Shown here: piece after piece, positions 16,850 to 26,544 of the stretch | How the letters are laid out: each line of letters begins with the position of its first letter | Numbering within the stretch: position 1 is the first letter of the stretch | Source: Ignavibacteriales bacterium | GTDB taxonomy: Bacteria; Bacteroidota; Ignavibacteria; Ignavibacteriales; Ignavibacteriaceae | Length of the DNA stretch: 64,000 nt | Direction: 5' to 3' | NCBI GenBank assembly: GCA_020061465.1 | Contig: JAGUYG010000032.1 | Coordinates: 1 to 64,000 of the forward strand | Position numbers and translations under genes: made by a program | The notes under the pieces: model-generated | Told to the model about the DNA's origin: nothing | The model's input: the letters and a program-made list of their open reading frames with translations, nothing else | The model's database searches: none

Positions 16850-17488
16850 ATGTTTAAGATAATATTAGTATTGTTTCTTTGGATTTCGATTATTCCTATA
16901 AATATAATATCGCAGGAAATGAATGAGAATGGTACAAAATCCAAAAGTAATTTATCGCAGTATTACAGCGGAAAGTTTGGGTTTTACAATCCCGGCAATG
17001 GTTTAAATAACGGATTATTATTCGGAATTGATGGAATAACCGAGTTTAATAATTATGATTTCTTTCTAAGTGGTGCCATAGATTTATATCAGAAAAAAAC
17101 AATTGATATTTTTAATCATCCCAAACCGCAAATCATTGATCAGTATATAATTTTAATTCCTCTTCATGTAAATGCCGCTTATAAATTTTTAACGATAGAA
17201 GATGCCGATACAAAAATTTATGGCGGTCTTGGAGGTGGATATAATTTATTTTTCTACAATGTTGAATACAAAACGCAAACAAGTGGATTATTGGGTGGAT
17301 TGACATCAAAATCGGAAAATATAAACGGTGGTAATGTATTCTTTTCAGTTTTTGCAAGAATTCTCATCGGCAAAATTTTTATTGAACCCCGTTATTACTT
17401 TATGTCAGAAAAAGAGGAAAGTACAGGCGTCCATAATTTCGTTATCAATCCAAGCGGATTTGCAATCACTTTAGGCTTTCAATATTAA
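16850..17488 (+). CDS. Probable outer-membrane beta-barrel protein
   Basis: A 212-residue protein with a signal-like N-terminus (residues 2-21, ending ISQ). The mature part alternates aromatic and hydrophobic residues in strand-like stretches (GKFGFYNPGNG, YDFFLSGAIDLY, KIYGGLGGGYNLFFYNVEY, NVFFSVFARILIGKIFIEPRYYF) and ends SGFAITLGFQY, with a terminal aromatic typical of porin-like barrels. No family is recognised. It probably sits in the outer membrane. Confidence 0.65.
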   Translation: MFKIILVLFLWISIIPINIISQEMNENGTKSKSNLSQYYSGKFGFYNPGNGLNNGLLFGIDGITEFNNYDFFLSGAIDLYQKKTIDIFNHPKPQIIDQYIILIPLHVNAAYKFLTIEDADTKIYGGLGGGYNLFFYNVEYKTQTSGLLGGLTSKSENINGGNVFFSVFARILIGKIFIEPRYYFMSEKEESTGVHNFVINPSGFAITLGFQY

Positions 17489-17610
17489 TTAAATTGTGAT
17501 TGCACCGTGGGAAGGTGGGAGTTTAAGTAAGAAATGAAAATTCGATTTAAACCCTCACCATTATTAGTTAGTCAAAGGTAAGGTTAAAGAATAAAATTAT
17601 AGAGAGAAAT

Positions 17611-20088
17611 ATGAAAAAGGTAATTTTTAATTTTATAGTGCTGATAGTTTTAATTGTATTTCAAAATATCCCAGCTCAATCTCCTCCAAACAGATCAGAA
17701 GCAGGTAATGTAAGTATTAAAGGTAATATCAGCGGGAAAATATTAGATACCCAAACAAAACAGCCTATCGAGTACGGCAATATTGTACTTTTAAATTTTA
17801 GAGACTCATCGCTCGTAAACGGAACTGTATCGAACAACGCCGGTTCATTTATGCTAGACAATATTTCTCCCGGCAGATATATAGTTAAGGTTTCCTATAT
17901 AGGTTATTCACCTAAGATATTGGACAGCATTTTCGTTTCTTCTCAAAATCTTGTTGTCAATTTAGGAACAATAGAATTAGCAGGAACGTATTTAGATATC
18001 GGAGAAGTAGTTGTTAGTTCAGAAAAAGAAATGATAATTAACAATCTCGATAAGAAAGTTATTAATGTTGAAAAGGATTTGACTTCTGTCGGAGGAACGG
18101 CGCTCGATGTAATGCAAAACATTCCTTCAGTAACCGTTGATGCTGATGGAACAGTAAGCGTTAGAGGCAACAGCAATGTTACAATTTTAGTTGACGGTAA
18201 ACCATCCGGATTAACAAGCATAAGCAGTTCCGATGTGCTTACTGCAATTCCCTCAAGCTCAATTGAATCAATCGAATTAATTACGAATCCTTCTGCAAGA
18301 TATGACCCCGAGGGCACAGCGGGAATTCTTAATGTAGTTTTGAAGAGAAAATCAAATTTGGGTTTAAACGGGATGTTCTCCTTAAATGCCGGTACGGGAA
18401 ATAAATATAATTCATCTCTCAACATGAATTACAAACTCGATGACCTCAATCTTTTTACAAGCTACGACGGAAGGTTTAATAATTTCAAAAGCCTCTCGCT
18501 TTCTTCACGTACTTCATCATTCGATAATCTCACTTCATATTTGAATCAAAATTCCGATATGACTAATCAAATGAACATTCATAATTTAAATCTCGGAGCC
18601 GATTATTATTTAAATGATCAAAATTTAGTTACTTTATCTTTTCAGTATCGTCAGTTTTCGATGGATAATGAAGGAAATATGTATACTCAAAATTTTGATT
18701 CCGATTATTCCCTGCAAAATTATTTCAGCCGGCAAAGTGACGCACTGAGAAAAGTTAAATCATATAGTTATAATCTCAGCTATAGAAAAACTTACGACGA
18801 GAAAAACCATGAACTTACTGCTGATATATTATACCGGGATAACGCAATGAACCGGGATGAAAATAGTTTGCAGCAGTCGATGCTTTCCGACGACATTCAA
18901 AATTCAACGGATCCGTTTTCGCAAAGATCGATTGGTAGAAATACTAACAAGATGTTGATTGTGCAATCAAATTATATTCATCCGCTAAGCGATGTATCAC
19001 GAGTAGAGACAGGCTTCAGAAGTACAATAAAAAATTTAATTATGAATTCTGACTATGAAAATTATGATTATCCAACTTCAAGCTGGGCGCTGAATCCGCT
19101 ACTTGTAAACCACTTTAATTTCGATGAACAGATTCATGCAGTCTACGGCATTTATACGGGAAGTGTCGAATCATTTAAATATCAAGCCGGAATTAGAGCG
19201 GAACAGGTATTAACAAATGCAAGGCTGGAATCGGCTGATGAATCTTTTGATAACGATTATTTTTCTGTTTACCCGTCGGTACATTTAGGTTACGATTTCG
19301 CGCCTGGAGAAGAATTACTTTTAAGTTACAGCCGCCGTGTAGATAGACCCCGGCACAGAGAGATAAATCCTTTTGTGGATTATTCCGATACTCTTAATAT
19401 TTCACGCGGTAATCCGGCACTTAAACCTCAGTTCATAAATTCTTACGAATTGGGTTACACTAATACGTTCGATAAAACTACTATTGTTTCATCGCTTTTT
19501 TATAAGCAGACCAGCGGAATGATTACTTCAATCAGCAGGCTTGAAGAAAACGGTGTTACTCAAACTACATTTGAAAACATAGCAGACGGTATTTCGTACG
19601 GTGTAGAATTAATTGCCGCTCAACCGCTGTTTCCGTGGTGGAGGTTGAATGCAAATTTTTCTTATTTCCGTACTATTATTGAAGATGCTTCTTCCGGTAT
19701 CAATATCAGCAATGATAGTTACAGTTGGCTTGCCAGATTGAATTCTAATTTTAATATTGTCAAAGATTTTAGCATTCAACTTGTAGCAAACTACAATGCG
19801 CCAACAATTACAGTACAGGGTAAGCTGAAAGAACTTTATAACGCCGACATAGCGATGAAGAAGGATTTTCTTGATGGCAAATTATCATTAAACCTCCGCA
19901 TAAGCGATATTTTTAATACGATGAAATACTCGTCCGAAACTTACGGCACAGGCTTCTTTATAGACAGTGAAAGGAAAAGAGACACCAGAACAGCATATAT
20001 CGGAATTACATACAGGCTTGACAATAACGGTCAACAGAAGGAAAAAACGCGTAATCGTGACTCCGAAGATGATATGATGGATTTTTAG
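17611..20088 (+). CDS. TonB-dependent receptor, outer membrane beta-barrel family
   Basis: Seen: a signal peptide (1-22, ending IPAQ); a carboxypeptidase-regulatory-like domain about 35-125 (GKILDTQTKQPIEYGNIVLLNF, PGRYIVKVSYIGYSPK); a plug about 140-245 with LDVMQNIPSVTVDADGTVSVRGNSNVTILVDGKP; and a long barrel ending RDTRTAYIGITYRLDNN. It carries the pattern of the OMP_b-brl_3 group (SYSRRVDRPRHREINPFVDYSD, NPALKPQFINSYELGY). The ligand is unknown. It follows a small barrel gene. A hairpin with a T-run at 20146-20183 ends the transcript. Confidence 0.9.
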   Translation: MKKVIFNFIVLIVLIVFQNIPAQSPPNRSEAGNVSIKGNISGKILDTQTKQPIEYGNIVLLNFRDSSLVNGTVSNNAGSFMLDNISPGRYIVKVSYIGYSPKILDSIFVSSQNLVVNLGTIELAGTYLDIGEVVVSSEKEMIINNLDKKVINVEKDLTSVGGTALDVMQNIPSVTVDADGTVSVRGNSNVTILVDGKPSGLTSISSSDVLTAIPSSSIESIELITNPSARYDPEGTAGILNVVLKRKSNLGLNGMFSLNAGTGNKYNSSLNMNYKLDDLNLFTSYDGRFNNFKSLSLSSRTSSFDNLTSYLNQNSDMTNQMNIHNLNLGADYYLNDQNLVTLSFQYRQFSMDNEGNMYTQNFDSDYSLQNYFSRQSDALRKVKSYSYNLSYRKTYDEKNHELTADILYRDNAMNRDENSLQQSMLSDDIQNSTDPFSQRSIGRNTNKMLIVQSNYIHPLSDVSRVETGFRSTIKNLIMNSDYENYDYPTSSWALNPLLVNHFNFDEQIHAVYGIYTGSVESFKYQAGIRAEQVLTNARLESADESFDNDYFSVYPSVHLGYDFAPGEELLLSYSRRVDRPRHREINPFVDYSDTLNISRGNPALKPQFINSYELGYTNTFDKTTIVSSLFYKQTSGMITSISRLEENGVTQTTFENIADGISYGVELIAAQPLFPWWRLNANFSYFRTIIEDASSGINISNDSYSWLARLNSNFNIVKDFSIQLVANYNAPTITVQGKLKELYNADIAMKKDFLDGKLSLNLRISDIFNTMKYSSETYGTGFFIDSERKRDTRTAYIGITYRLDNNGQQKEKTRNRDSEDDMMDF

Positions 20089-20145
20089 TTTACCCGAATA
20101 AGAAATTATGCATTAAATGAATTGACGTTTTAGTGTTTTTGATAT

Positions 20146-20183
20146 AAACCTCCGGGGTCTTAGATATCTTGGAGGTTTTTTTA
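20146..20183 (+). terminator. Intrinsic terminator built from an AACCTCC palindrome
   Basis: AAACCTCC (20146-20153) pairs with GGAGGTTT and is followed by a T-run (20171-20183), 58 bases after the receptor stop codon. The same AACCTCC/GGAGGTT palindrome lies downstream of two other genes (26411-26465 and 63067-63178). Confidence 0.7.
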
Positions 20184-20368
20184 TTTGTGAATTAAAATCT
20201 TGCGTAACCTAAACAACCGACCTCTTTTCCTGGTTGATTCCCGCCTTAATTCAAATTATTTTCAATCAGAAGATTGAGCGAAATTATTTTTAATTTATTT
20301 CGTATTTATTTCTGATCTTAATTAACAATTAGACTTTCAGGATAATTTTTTTAATAGGTATATATATT

Positions 20369-20390
20369 ACCGTTCACTTAAGTGGACGGT
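20369..20390. promoter_or_regulatory. 22-bp near-perfect palindrome, candidate operator
   Basis: ACCGTTCACTTAAGTGGACGGT is a palindrome with one mismatch per half, 138 bases upstream of the TonB receptor start. It directly follows a TATATATTA stretch (about 20361-20369) that could serve as a -7 element, so a bound protein would lie near the transcription start. No regulator gene is adjacent. The rest of the 20089-20527 gap shows only the terminator and an isolated TTGCGTAAC that resembles the TIR tag. Confidence 0.45.
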
Positions 20391-20527
20391 TGATAATACA
20401 TAAATAATTATTAGGCTTTAGCCACATGTTTTTTCGAAAACTATTTTACTCAATAAAGAAAATTAATTTCAGAATTATTATCAAATAGTTAATTACTTAC
20501 GAGTTATCTAAAATGAAATAATTATTC

Positions 20528-22771
20528 ATGTTTAGAGTCATTTACATCTTTTGCTTTTTATTGATTTTGAACTCGATGAGTCTCGGGCAGCGAACCGGTG
20601 CATTACGCGGACTTGTAACCGATTCAACAAGCGGTGAGGCTCTTGCCTTTGGAAACGTTTTTATTGATGAACTAAAAATCGGGGCATCTACTGATGCAAG
20701 GGGATATTTTTACATTCCCTCAATTCTCGCAAATAAAACTTACAGGGTTATTATTTCTTACATCGGGTATGAAACCCGGCAGCGTGAGGTCTTCATTCTA
20801 CAAAATGTTATCACTCACATAAACGTGAAGCTAATGCCTGCCGCCATAGATATTGGAGTAGTGGAAAAAATAGGAGAGAAGTATATTGAAAAAGCTGCAA
20901 CGGATATAAGTCTTGAGAGAATTTTCGTTAAAGATCTGGAAATGCTGCCCAAGAGTGTTGAAACCGATCTTTTTCGTTCATTGCAGCATTTACCGGGCGT
21001 TCAAACTGTGGGCGATGTATCGGCAAGATTTTTCGTGCGTGGAGGCAGCAGCAATCAAAATTTAGTTCTCCTTAACGACGTGCCGGTTTATAGTCCCTTC
21101 CATGCATTAGGTTTATTCGGCTCGGTCGATCCCGATATGGTTAACTTCTCAGAATTCTACAAAGGCGGATTTACTGCAGAACACGGAGGAAGGCTTTCTT
21201 CTTTGATGAGAATAGTTACGAAGGACGGCAATAAAAATAAATTCGGTGCTTCGGCAAGCGGAAGTTTTTTAACGGCTAAAGCATTAATCGAAGGACCAAT
21301 TCCCGATGGTTCATTTATATTAACAGGAAGAAAAAGTCATTCAAATGCAATCCTAAAAAAATTTTTGAACGAGAAAGATGTTCCGGTTGATTTTTATGAT
21401 CTGTCTTTCAAAGTGAACTACTCCAATCCCGATGTTCTTGAAAATGCAAAGTTTACTCTGCACGGTTTTGCGAGCAGAGATTTTTTAGACAACTCGGATG
21501 TTTTAACCGAAGATTTCCGATGGACAAACGGCATATTGGGTTTCAAATATTTTCAGTGGGTAACCGACAGCCCGATTTTCTTTGAATTTTCCGTATCGAT
21601 CAGCAATTTTGACGGTGAAGCAATTCCAAATCTCAGAATGATCCTTCGGAAAAGCCGGAAAAAATCAATTAGAAATATTTTAGATGATTTCAATTTCGGA
21701 GGAGATGTTACCTACATATTCGATACCCAGGATGAAATTGGCGTCGGAATGAAAATCAACAAAGTAAAAACCGTCCTCTCATTGGAAAATGATCAAGGCG
21801 CTGTTTCCGAAATAGAAGCCGAAGGAGCCAACACTGTTATTTATGCAAAGTATAAAATACTGCACATCAAAGATTTTGGATTGGATTTCGGCACACGAGT
21901 TAACCTTACCCGGTTTGCTATTACTACCGGAGGTGAATTTTATTTTGAACCAAGAGTGAATTTATCATATCAACTTCTGGACGGTATAAAGATAAAAGCA
22001 GCCGCAGGAAGATATCAGCAGGAATTAACAACCATCTCCGATGAGAATGAAGTTATCTCAATTTTTGAACCCTGGATAATAACGCCGCGATATTTAGTAC
22101 CATCATCAGCAGTTCATTATATATTCGGTTTAGAGACTGAATTGAACAGATATCTATCGGCTAATATTGAAGGATATTATAAAAAAATTAAAAACCTGCC
22201 TCTGTTAAATGAGAATAAATATTTCCCAGCCGACCCGGATTTAATTGCCGGTAAAGGAGAAGCATACGGAGTAGAAGTTTTATCGAAATATGAAAAGAGC
22301 TTTTTTAATGTTTCGGGTTCGTATTCTCTAAGCTGGTCTTTTAAAGAGATTGACGGATTACGATATCGTCCAAGATACGACTCACGTCATTCGGTTAATT
22401 TGTCACTGGAGATTAATCTTGGGAAAGGATGGCGTGCAAGCGCTGTGTGGCAGTATAATTCGGGTTTGCCGTTCACACAACTGATCGGTTACTATAACAG
22501 AATGTATTTCGATGATCTCGAATCGCGTAATTATTATTTTATTCCGCATTCAATTTTAGCAGAGCGAAATGCTGCACTGCTTCCTGATTATCACCGCCTT
22601 GATCTGAATCTTTCGGCAAAATTTAATTTATCGTTTGCAGCAATGTATTTGGATTTCAGTATAATCAATGTTTATAACAGAAAAAATTTATTTTACTTTG
22701 AACGCGAAACGGGTAAGAGGGTGAACATGCTTCCGTTCTTACCTTCGGCGGCAATTAAGATTGAGCTTTAA
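20528..22771 (+). CDS. TonB-dependent receptor paired with a DUF4249-like lipoprotein
   Basis: Seen: a signal peptide (1-20); a carboxypeptidase-regulatory-like domain about 22-108 (GLVTDSTSGEALAFGNVFIDE, SYIGYETRQREVF); a plug with LFRSLQHLPGVQTVGDVSARFFVRGGSSNQNLVLLNDVPVY; and a barrel of about 500 residues ending LPSAAIKIEL. It shares a TAATG with the following DUF4249-like gene, a receptor/lipoprotein pairing common in Bacteroidota. The transported nutrient is not indicated. A palindrome at 20369-20390 may control it. Confidence 0.88.
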   Translation: MFRVIYIFCFLLILNSMSLGQRTGALRGLVTDSTSGEALAFGNVFIDELKIGASTDARGYFYIPSILANKTYRVIISYIGYETRQREVFILQNVITHINVKLMPAAIDIGVVEKIGEKYIEKAATDISLERIFVKDLEMLPKSVETDLFRSLQHLPGVQTVGDVSARFFVRGGSSNQNLVLLNDVPVYSPFHALGLFGSVDPDMVNFSEFYKGGFTAEHGGRLSSLMRIVTKDGNKNKFGASASGSFLTAKALIEGPIPDGSFILTGRKSHSNAILKKFLNEKDVPVDFYDLSFKVNYSNPDVLENAKFTLHGFASRDFLDNSDVLTEDFRWTNGILGFKYFQWVTDSPIFFEFSVSISNFDGEAIPNLRMILRKSRKKSIRNILDDFNFGGDVTYIFDTQDEIGVGMKINKVKTVLSLENDQGAVSEIEAEGANTVIYAKYKILHIKDFGLDFGTRVNLTRFAITTGGEFYFEPRVNLSYQLLDGIKIKAAAGRYQQELTTISDENEVISIFEPWIITPRYLVPSSAVHYIFGLETELNRYLSANIEGYYKKIKNLPLLNENKYFPADPDLIAGKGEAYGVEVLSKYEKSFFNVSGSYSLSWSFKEIDGLRYRPRYDSRHSVNLSLEINLGKGWRASAVWQYNSGLPFTQLIGYYNRMYFDDLESRNYYFIPHSILAERNAALLPDYHRLDLNLSAKFNLSFAAMYLDFSIINVYNRKNLFYFERETGKRVNMLPFLPSAAIKIEL

Positions 22772-23727
22772 TGATGAAAAGACCACTCATATTTATTTTG
22801 TTATTATCTGTCGCAATCTGTTCATGCGAAGAAGATTTTAATCCAACTGCTGAGTTCAAACAACAGTATGCACTTTTCTGCATCATTAACGGGGATACTA
22901 CCTATCAATTTGCAGTTTTAGCTAAGAGCTACAGTCCGGAGAATTATGAAAGCACAAAGCAAAAAGATCTTATTGTAAAAGGTGCGGATATTTTTCTTAC
23001 TTACGAAAACAAGATTTTTACATTGAAGGAAAGAGAATATGCGGGTGGTGAAGATTCATTAAGTTACTATTATACTGATACTCTTAAACCCGCTGCGGAT
23101 AAAATATTAAATATGAAAGCAATTCTCCCCGACGGAAAAATTTTACAGGCTGCCACCAAAACTCCAAAATCGACAAGTCTCTCCTTCAACACACGGACAG
23201 ACATAAGCGATACCTTTATTGAAGAAAAACCTGACGGAATATTTTTGATATGGCAGATTATTGGCGGAGCGAATGAGAAGACTGCTTATATCCCCTCATT
23301 GAAAATTATTTATTTTAAAGATGAAGACGGAAAGAGCGTACAACATGAAAAGAATGTTCCAATAAGTTATGGAGTAAAGGATGGTATATTTGTTCCGAAT
23401 TATCCGGTATTAATCCACCGTACCGAACTCGTCTTTTCGATGGATGCTGTTAACCGTGCAATGGAAGAGATTGCCGGCGGCGATCCGGAGAAAAAAAAGT
23501 ATTCTATTTCACATGCTGTATTCAGCTTGATGGTGCTTGATGAAAATCTAACTGCTTACTACATGTCGCTTCAATCCAACTTAGATGGATTTACAGTGAT
23601 CCTTGATGAACCGGAATTCACCAACATAGACGGAGGCTTGGGAGTATTCGGTTCATTCTTTAAACGAACACACCGGATGTCGTTCGACCCGAAGTATGTT
23701 GAAAAGTTTGGGTATAAAGTTTATTAG
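22771..23727 (+). CDS. DUF4249-like outer-membrane lipoprotein
   Basis: A 318-residue protein with a lipoprotein-like N-terminus: a hydrophobic stretch then VAICSCEED, with the likely lipidated Cys19. Seen later: a strand-rich domain with DIFLTYENKIFTL, LPDGKILQAATKTPKSTSLSF, and the C-terminal EFTNIDGGLGVFGSFF, which matches the pattern of DUF4249 proteins (NIxGGLGxFGSY). It starts within the stop of the upstream receptor (TAATG), so the two are coupled. It probably forms a surface cap or substrate-binding partner. Confidence 0.8.
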   Translation: MMKRPLIFILLLSVAICSCEEDFNPTAEFKQQYALFCIINGDTTYQFAVLAKSYSPENYESTKQKDLIVKGADIFLTYENKIFTLKEREYAGGEDSLSYYYTDTLKPAADKILNMKAILPDGKILQAATKTPKSTSLSFNTRTDISDTFIEEKPDGIFLIWQIIGGANEKTAYIPSLKIIYFKDEDGKSVQHEKNVPISYGVKDGIFVPNYPVLIHRTELVFSMDAVNRAMEEIAGGDPEKKKYSISHAVFSLMVLDENLTAYYMSLQSNLDGFTVILDEPEFTNIDGGLGVFGSFFKRTHRMSFDPKYVEKFGYKVY

Positions 23728-23893
23728 AAATAGTTATCTGTTATTCACTAAAAATTGAGCCGCTTAACTTTAATTTATTTCAATCTCTTAGTAACTTTCA
23801 CACAGAAAATTCAGCCGGGGAAAACAGCATACATAATTTATGACTTCTCCAACGGATTTTTCAAATTAAAAATTTTTCTTAAAGGTAACTAAA

Positions 23894-26401
23894 ATGAAAT
23901 CATTTTTGCTTGCATTTATCCTGTTTTTAAGCTCTGCCGTAACTACGGCTCAGGATTCTACGGCACTCATTGTCGGACCGGGCACTATTCATCATCATGT
24001 AACTAAACAAGCGGGTCCTTACAACCTTAACATTCTTGAAGTCGATATTTCCAATCCGTTCATCTCGGTTGAAACTGTTCTTGCAAAGGATGTACTCGGA
24101 ACAGGCTTTGAACGAACATCGTCAATGTCTCAGCGAAGCACTTCAACCGGACATACAGTATTAGGTGCAATTAACGGCGATTACTTTGGTATCAGCGATC
24201 CGACAAATCCCTACACTTTTTTAGGCAATTCGATGATTGCAGACGGAGAATATGTTTTTGCAAGAACCACAAACCGCAGCTTATTCGGTATTGATGATTC
24301 AAAAACTCCGCTGATAGATATATTGAACTTCATCGGCGAAGTAAGTAAAGAAAATGAAAAAATTTCAATCATAGGCGTTAACCGGGAAAGAGGAGAAAAT
24401 CAGCTTATTCTTTATAATAAATTTTTTGGCGCTTCAACCAAGACTAATTCATTCGGTACTGAAATTAAAATTGAACCTATAGATGAATTATCAATTAACA
24501 GTGATTTAAAATTTGAAGTAATTGCAAAGGAAGCAGGCGTAGGCAGTTTGGCAATCGATGGAATGTATGTACTTTCGGGGCACGGCACTACTCAAAGTTT
24601 TTTGGGTAATGTGTTGGAAGGAGACACTATTACACTTCGGTTGGGTACATCTCCTAATTTAGGAAAAATAACAGGGCTAATCGGAGGCGGACCAAGATTA
24701 ATAAACAATGGAGTGCGTCCATCCAATTTTGATGGACTTGAAGGCTTCGGTACCAGTCACGTCAACTCAAAACACCCGCGCACTGCAATTGGTTTTAGTG
24801 AAGACAGCACAAAATTATTTCTTCTTGTGGTGGACGGAAGGCAATCGTTCAGCGTGGGAATGACATGTGCAGAGCTTGCGGATTATATGCTTTCAATTGG
24901 ATGTTATCATGCAGTTAACCTTGACGGCGGCGGTTCATCTACCATTGTCGTTCGAAATCAAATAGCCAACAGCTCTTCGGACGGCAGTGAAAGGTCGGTT
25001 GGCAATGCCATATTGATTGTATCTTCGGCACCGACAGGCTCAATACATAAGCTTCATGTTTCTCCGTCTTACGTAAGAATTTTTTCGGGTAAAACTCAGC
25101 AATTTACAGTTCAGGCAACAGATGAATATAACAATCCGGTTTTTGTTAACAATGCCTTATTAAATTATTCTTTGAGCAATCCAAATTTGGGAAGCGTTAG
25201 CAATTCAGGATTATTTACGGCAGGTACTATTGCCGATTCCGGTTATTTGGTCGTCTCTTACGGAGAGTTAAAAGATTCTGTTTTCATTGTGGTTAAAACT
25301 ATAAGCTCATTAGAAATTTTTCCAAAGAGGGCTGTAACGGATCTTTCAAGATTAATTACCTTCTCGGCAAAAGTTTTCGATACTGATTATGAAGAACAGC
25401 AAGTTCAATCTAATCAAATAGCATGGTCTGTAAGCGATCCTTCGGTTGGCAGTATTGACGCAGTAGGACAATTTAAAGGAGTATCTGAAGGAGAAGTTAA
25501 AGTAGCGGCTTCATATTTAAATTTAGTTTCGGATACGGCTATTGTTACGATCCAATTGGGTTACGGTTTTACCACGCTGGATTCAGTTGAAACAATCGAT
25601 TCATGGGAATTTGGAAGTGAAAATATTGACAGCACTTCAACCTTCTTTACTCTGTCTTCCGAGCAAAGTTCTCTTGGTGAGAAATCAATCAAAATTGATT
25701 ACTCATTCCAATATCAACCAGGTTTGGTTCCCTGGGTCTACCTATATTCCGAAAAACATATTTATGGTGTGCCGGATTCGCTTTATATAGATTTTTTTTC
25801 GGATGGACTAAACCATAGAATTTTTTTTGATGTGGTAGATGCAGCAGGATTTCCGTACCGGATTATAACTCATAAGATTGCTAATAAAGCAGGCGAGTTT
25901 GAAGCAATAAGAGGAAGAATTCCAAGCTCAACTTCTGTAATATTTCCGCTTACGCTAAAGCGAATAGCGGTTGTATTAGGCAGCACTCAAATTGCCGGTG
26001 AAATATATACTGGAACGGTTTATATCGATAACCTAAAAGTAAAGTACCCTCAGATGCCTACATCGGCAGAACGAGAGTTTGAAAACATTAACGGATTTAA
26101 ATTATATCAGAATTATCCTAATCCATTTAACTCATCAACAAAAATAAAATTCTCAATACCATCTTCGGTCAGTCCCCTCCTTGGAGGGGCGAGGGGTGGG
26201 TATGTAACTTTAAAAGTTTTCGATGTACTTGGAAGTGAGATAGTAATCCTTGTAAACGAAGAAAAAACACCCGGCTCTTACGAAGTCATGTGGGATGCTT
26301 CGAATGTATCGACGGGAGTATATGTATATGTATTAGAAGCTGCTGCGGTAGAGAGCAATAAATATTACCGCCAAAGCAGAAAGATGACGGTGCTTAAATA
26401 A
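23894..26401 (+). CDS. Secreted phosphodiester glycosidase-like protein with T9SS sorting domain
   Basis: Seen: a signal peptide (1-19, ending TTAQ). A NAGPA-type phosphodiester glycosidase domain spans about 60-380, with GAINGDYFGIS, GLIGGGPRLINNG, LFLLVVDGRQ and the key NLDGGGSSTIVV. Two Ig-like domains follow (about 385-555, RIFSGKTQQFTVQATDEYNNPV and ITFSAKVFDTDYEEQQV), then a strand-rich domain that may bind carbohydrate. The T9SS sorting domain runs from FKLYQNYPNPFNSSTKIKFSIP to the end. Exported by signal peptide, then passed to the surface by type IX secretion. The sorting domain carries a repeat-coded insertion at residues about 757-770. Confidence 0.85.
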   Translation: MKSFLLAFILFLSSAVTTAQDSTALIVGPGTIHHHVTKQAGPYNLNILEVDISNPFISVETVLAKDVLGTGFERTSSMSQRSTSTGHTVLGAINGDYFGISDPTNPYTFLGNSMIADGEYVFARTTNRSLFGIDDSKTPLIDILNFIGEVSKENEKISIIGVNRERGENQLILYNKFFGASTKTNSFGTEIKIEPIDELSINSDLKFEVIAKEAGVGSLAIDGMYVLSGHGTTQSFLGNVLEGDTITLRLGTSPNLGKITGLIGGGPRLINNGVRPSNFDGLEGFGTSHVNSKHPRTAIGFSEDSTKLFLLVVDGRQSFSVGMTCAELADYMLSIGCYHAVNLDGGGSSTIVVRNQIANSSSDGSERSVGNAILIVSSAPTGSIHKLHVSPSYVRIFSGKTQQFTVQATDEYNNPVFVNNALLNYSLSNPNLGSVSNSGLFTAGTIADSGYLVVSYGELKDSVFIVVKTISSLEIFPKRAVTDLSRLITFSAKVFDTDYEEQQVQSNQIAWSVSDPSVGSIDAVGQFKGVSEGEVKVAASYLNLVSDTAIVTIQLGYGFTTLDSVETIDSWEFGSENIDSTSTFFTLSSEQSSLGEKSIKIDYSFQYQPGLVPWVYLYSEKHIYGVPDSLYIDFFSDGLNHRIFFDVVDAAGFPYRIITHKIANKAGEFEAIRGRIPSSTSVIFPLTLKRIAVVLGSTQIAGEIYTGTVYIDNLKVKYPQMPTSAEREFENINGFKLYQNYPNPFNSSTKIKFSIPSSVSPLLGGARGGYVTLKVFDVLGSEIVILVNEEKTPGSYEVMWDASNVSTGVYVYVLEAAAVESNKYYRQSRKMTVLK
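26166..26202. repeat. CCCCTCC palindrome inside a T9SS sorting domain
   Basis: CCCCTCCTTGGAGGGG (26174-26189) followed by CGAGGGGTGGG is read in frame as SVSPLLGGARGGY. The insertion lies between the strand KIKFSIP and the strand VTLKVFDVLG. The M1 peptidase at 58739 has the same element at the same place (SDSPLLGGKRGEL). Related sequence is intergenic at 34807-34852 and 46140-46398. Confidence 0.85.
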
Positions 26402-26410
26402 CGACATTTG

Positions 26411-26465
26411 AAAACCTCCGGGGTTTGCGGCACAGCCGCGGTAACACGGAAACCTCGGAGGTTTT
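26411..26465. terminator. AACCTCC-type hairpin downstream of the glycosidase gene
   Basis: AAAACCTCCG pairs with CTCGGAGGTTTT across 55 bases, with a smaller GCGGCACAGCCGC hairpin at the tip. It starts 10 bases after the stop codon. The trailing T-run is short, so it may be an inefficient terminator or a repeat with another role. It also lies at the 3' end of the convergent TPR gene. Confidence 0.55.
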
Positions 26466-26544
26466 AAAAGCAAGATGTGAATTGTTTAATTTGTAGGGCA
26501 GTTTGAATATCCAGGAACAGAGAAATTAAAAAAATTTCGTGAGA

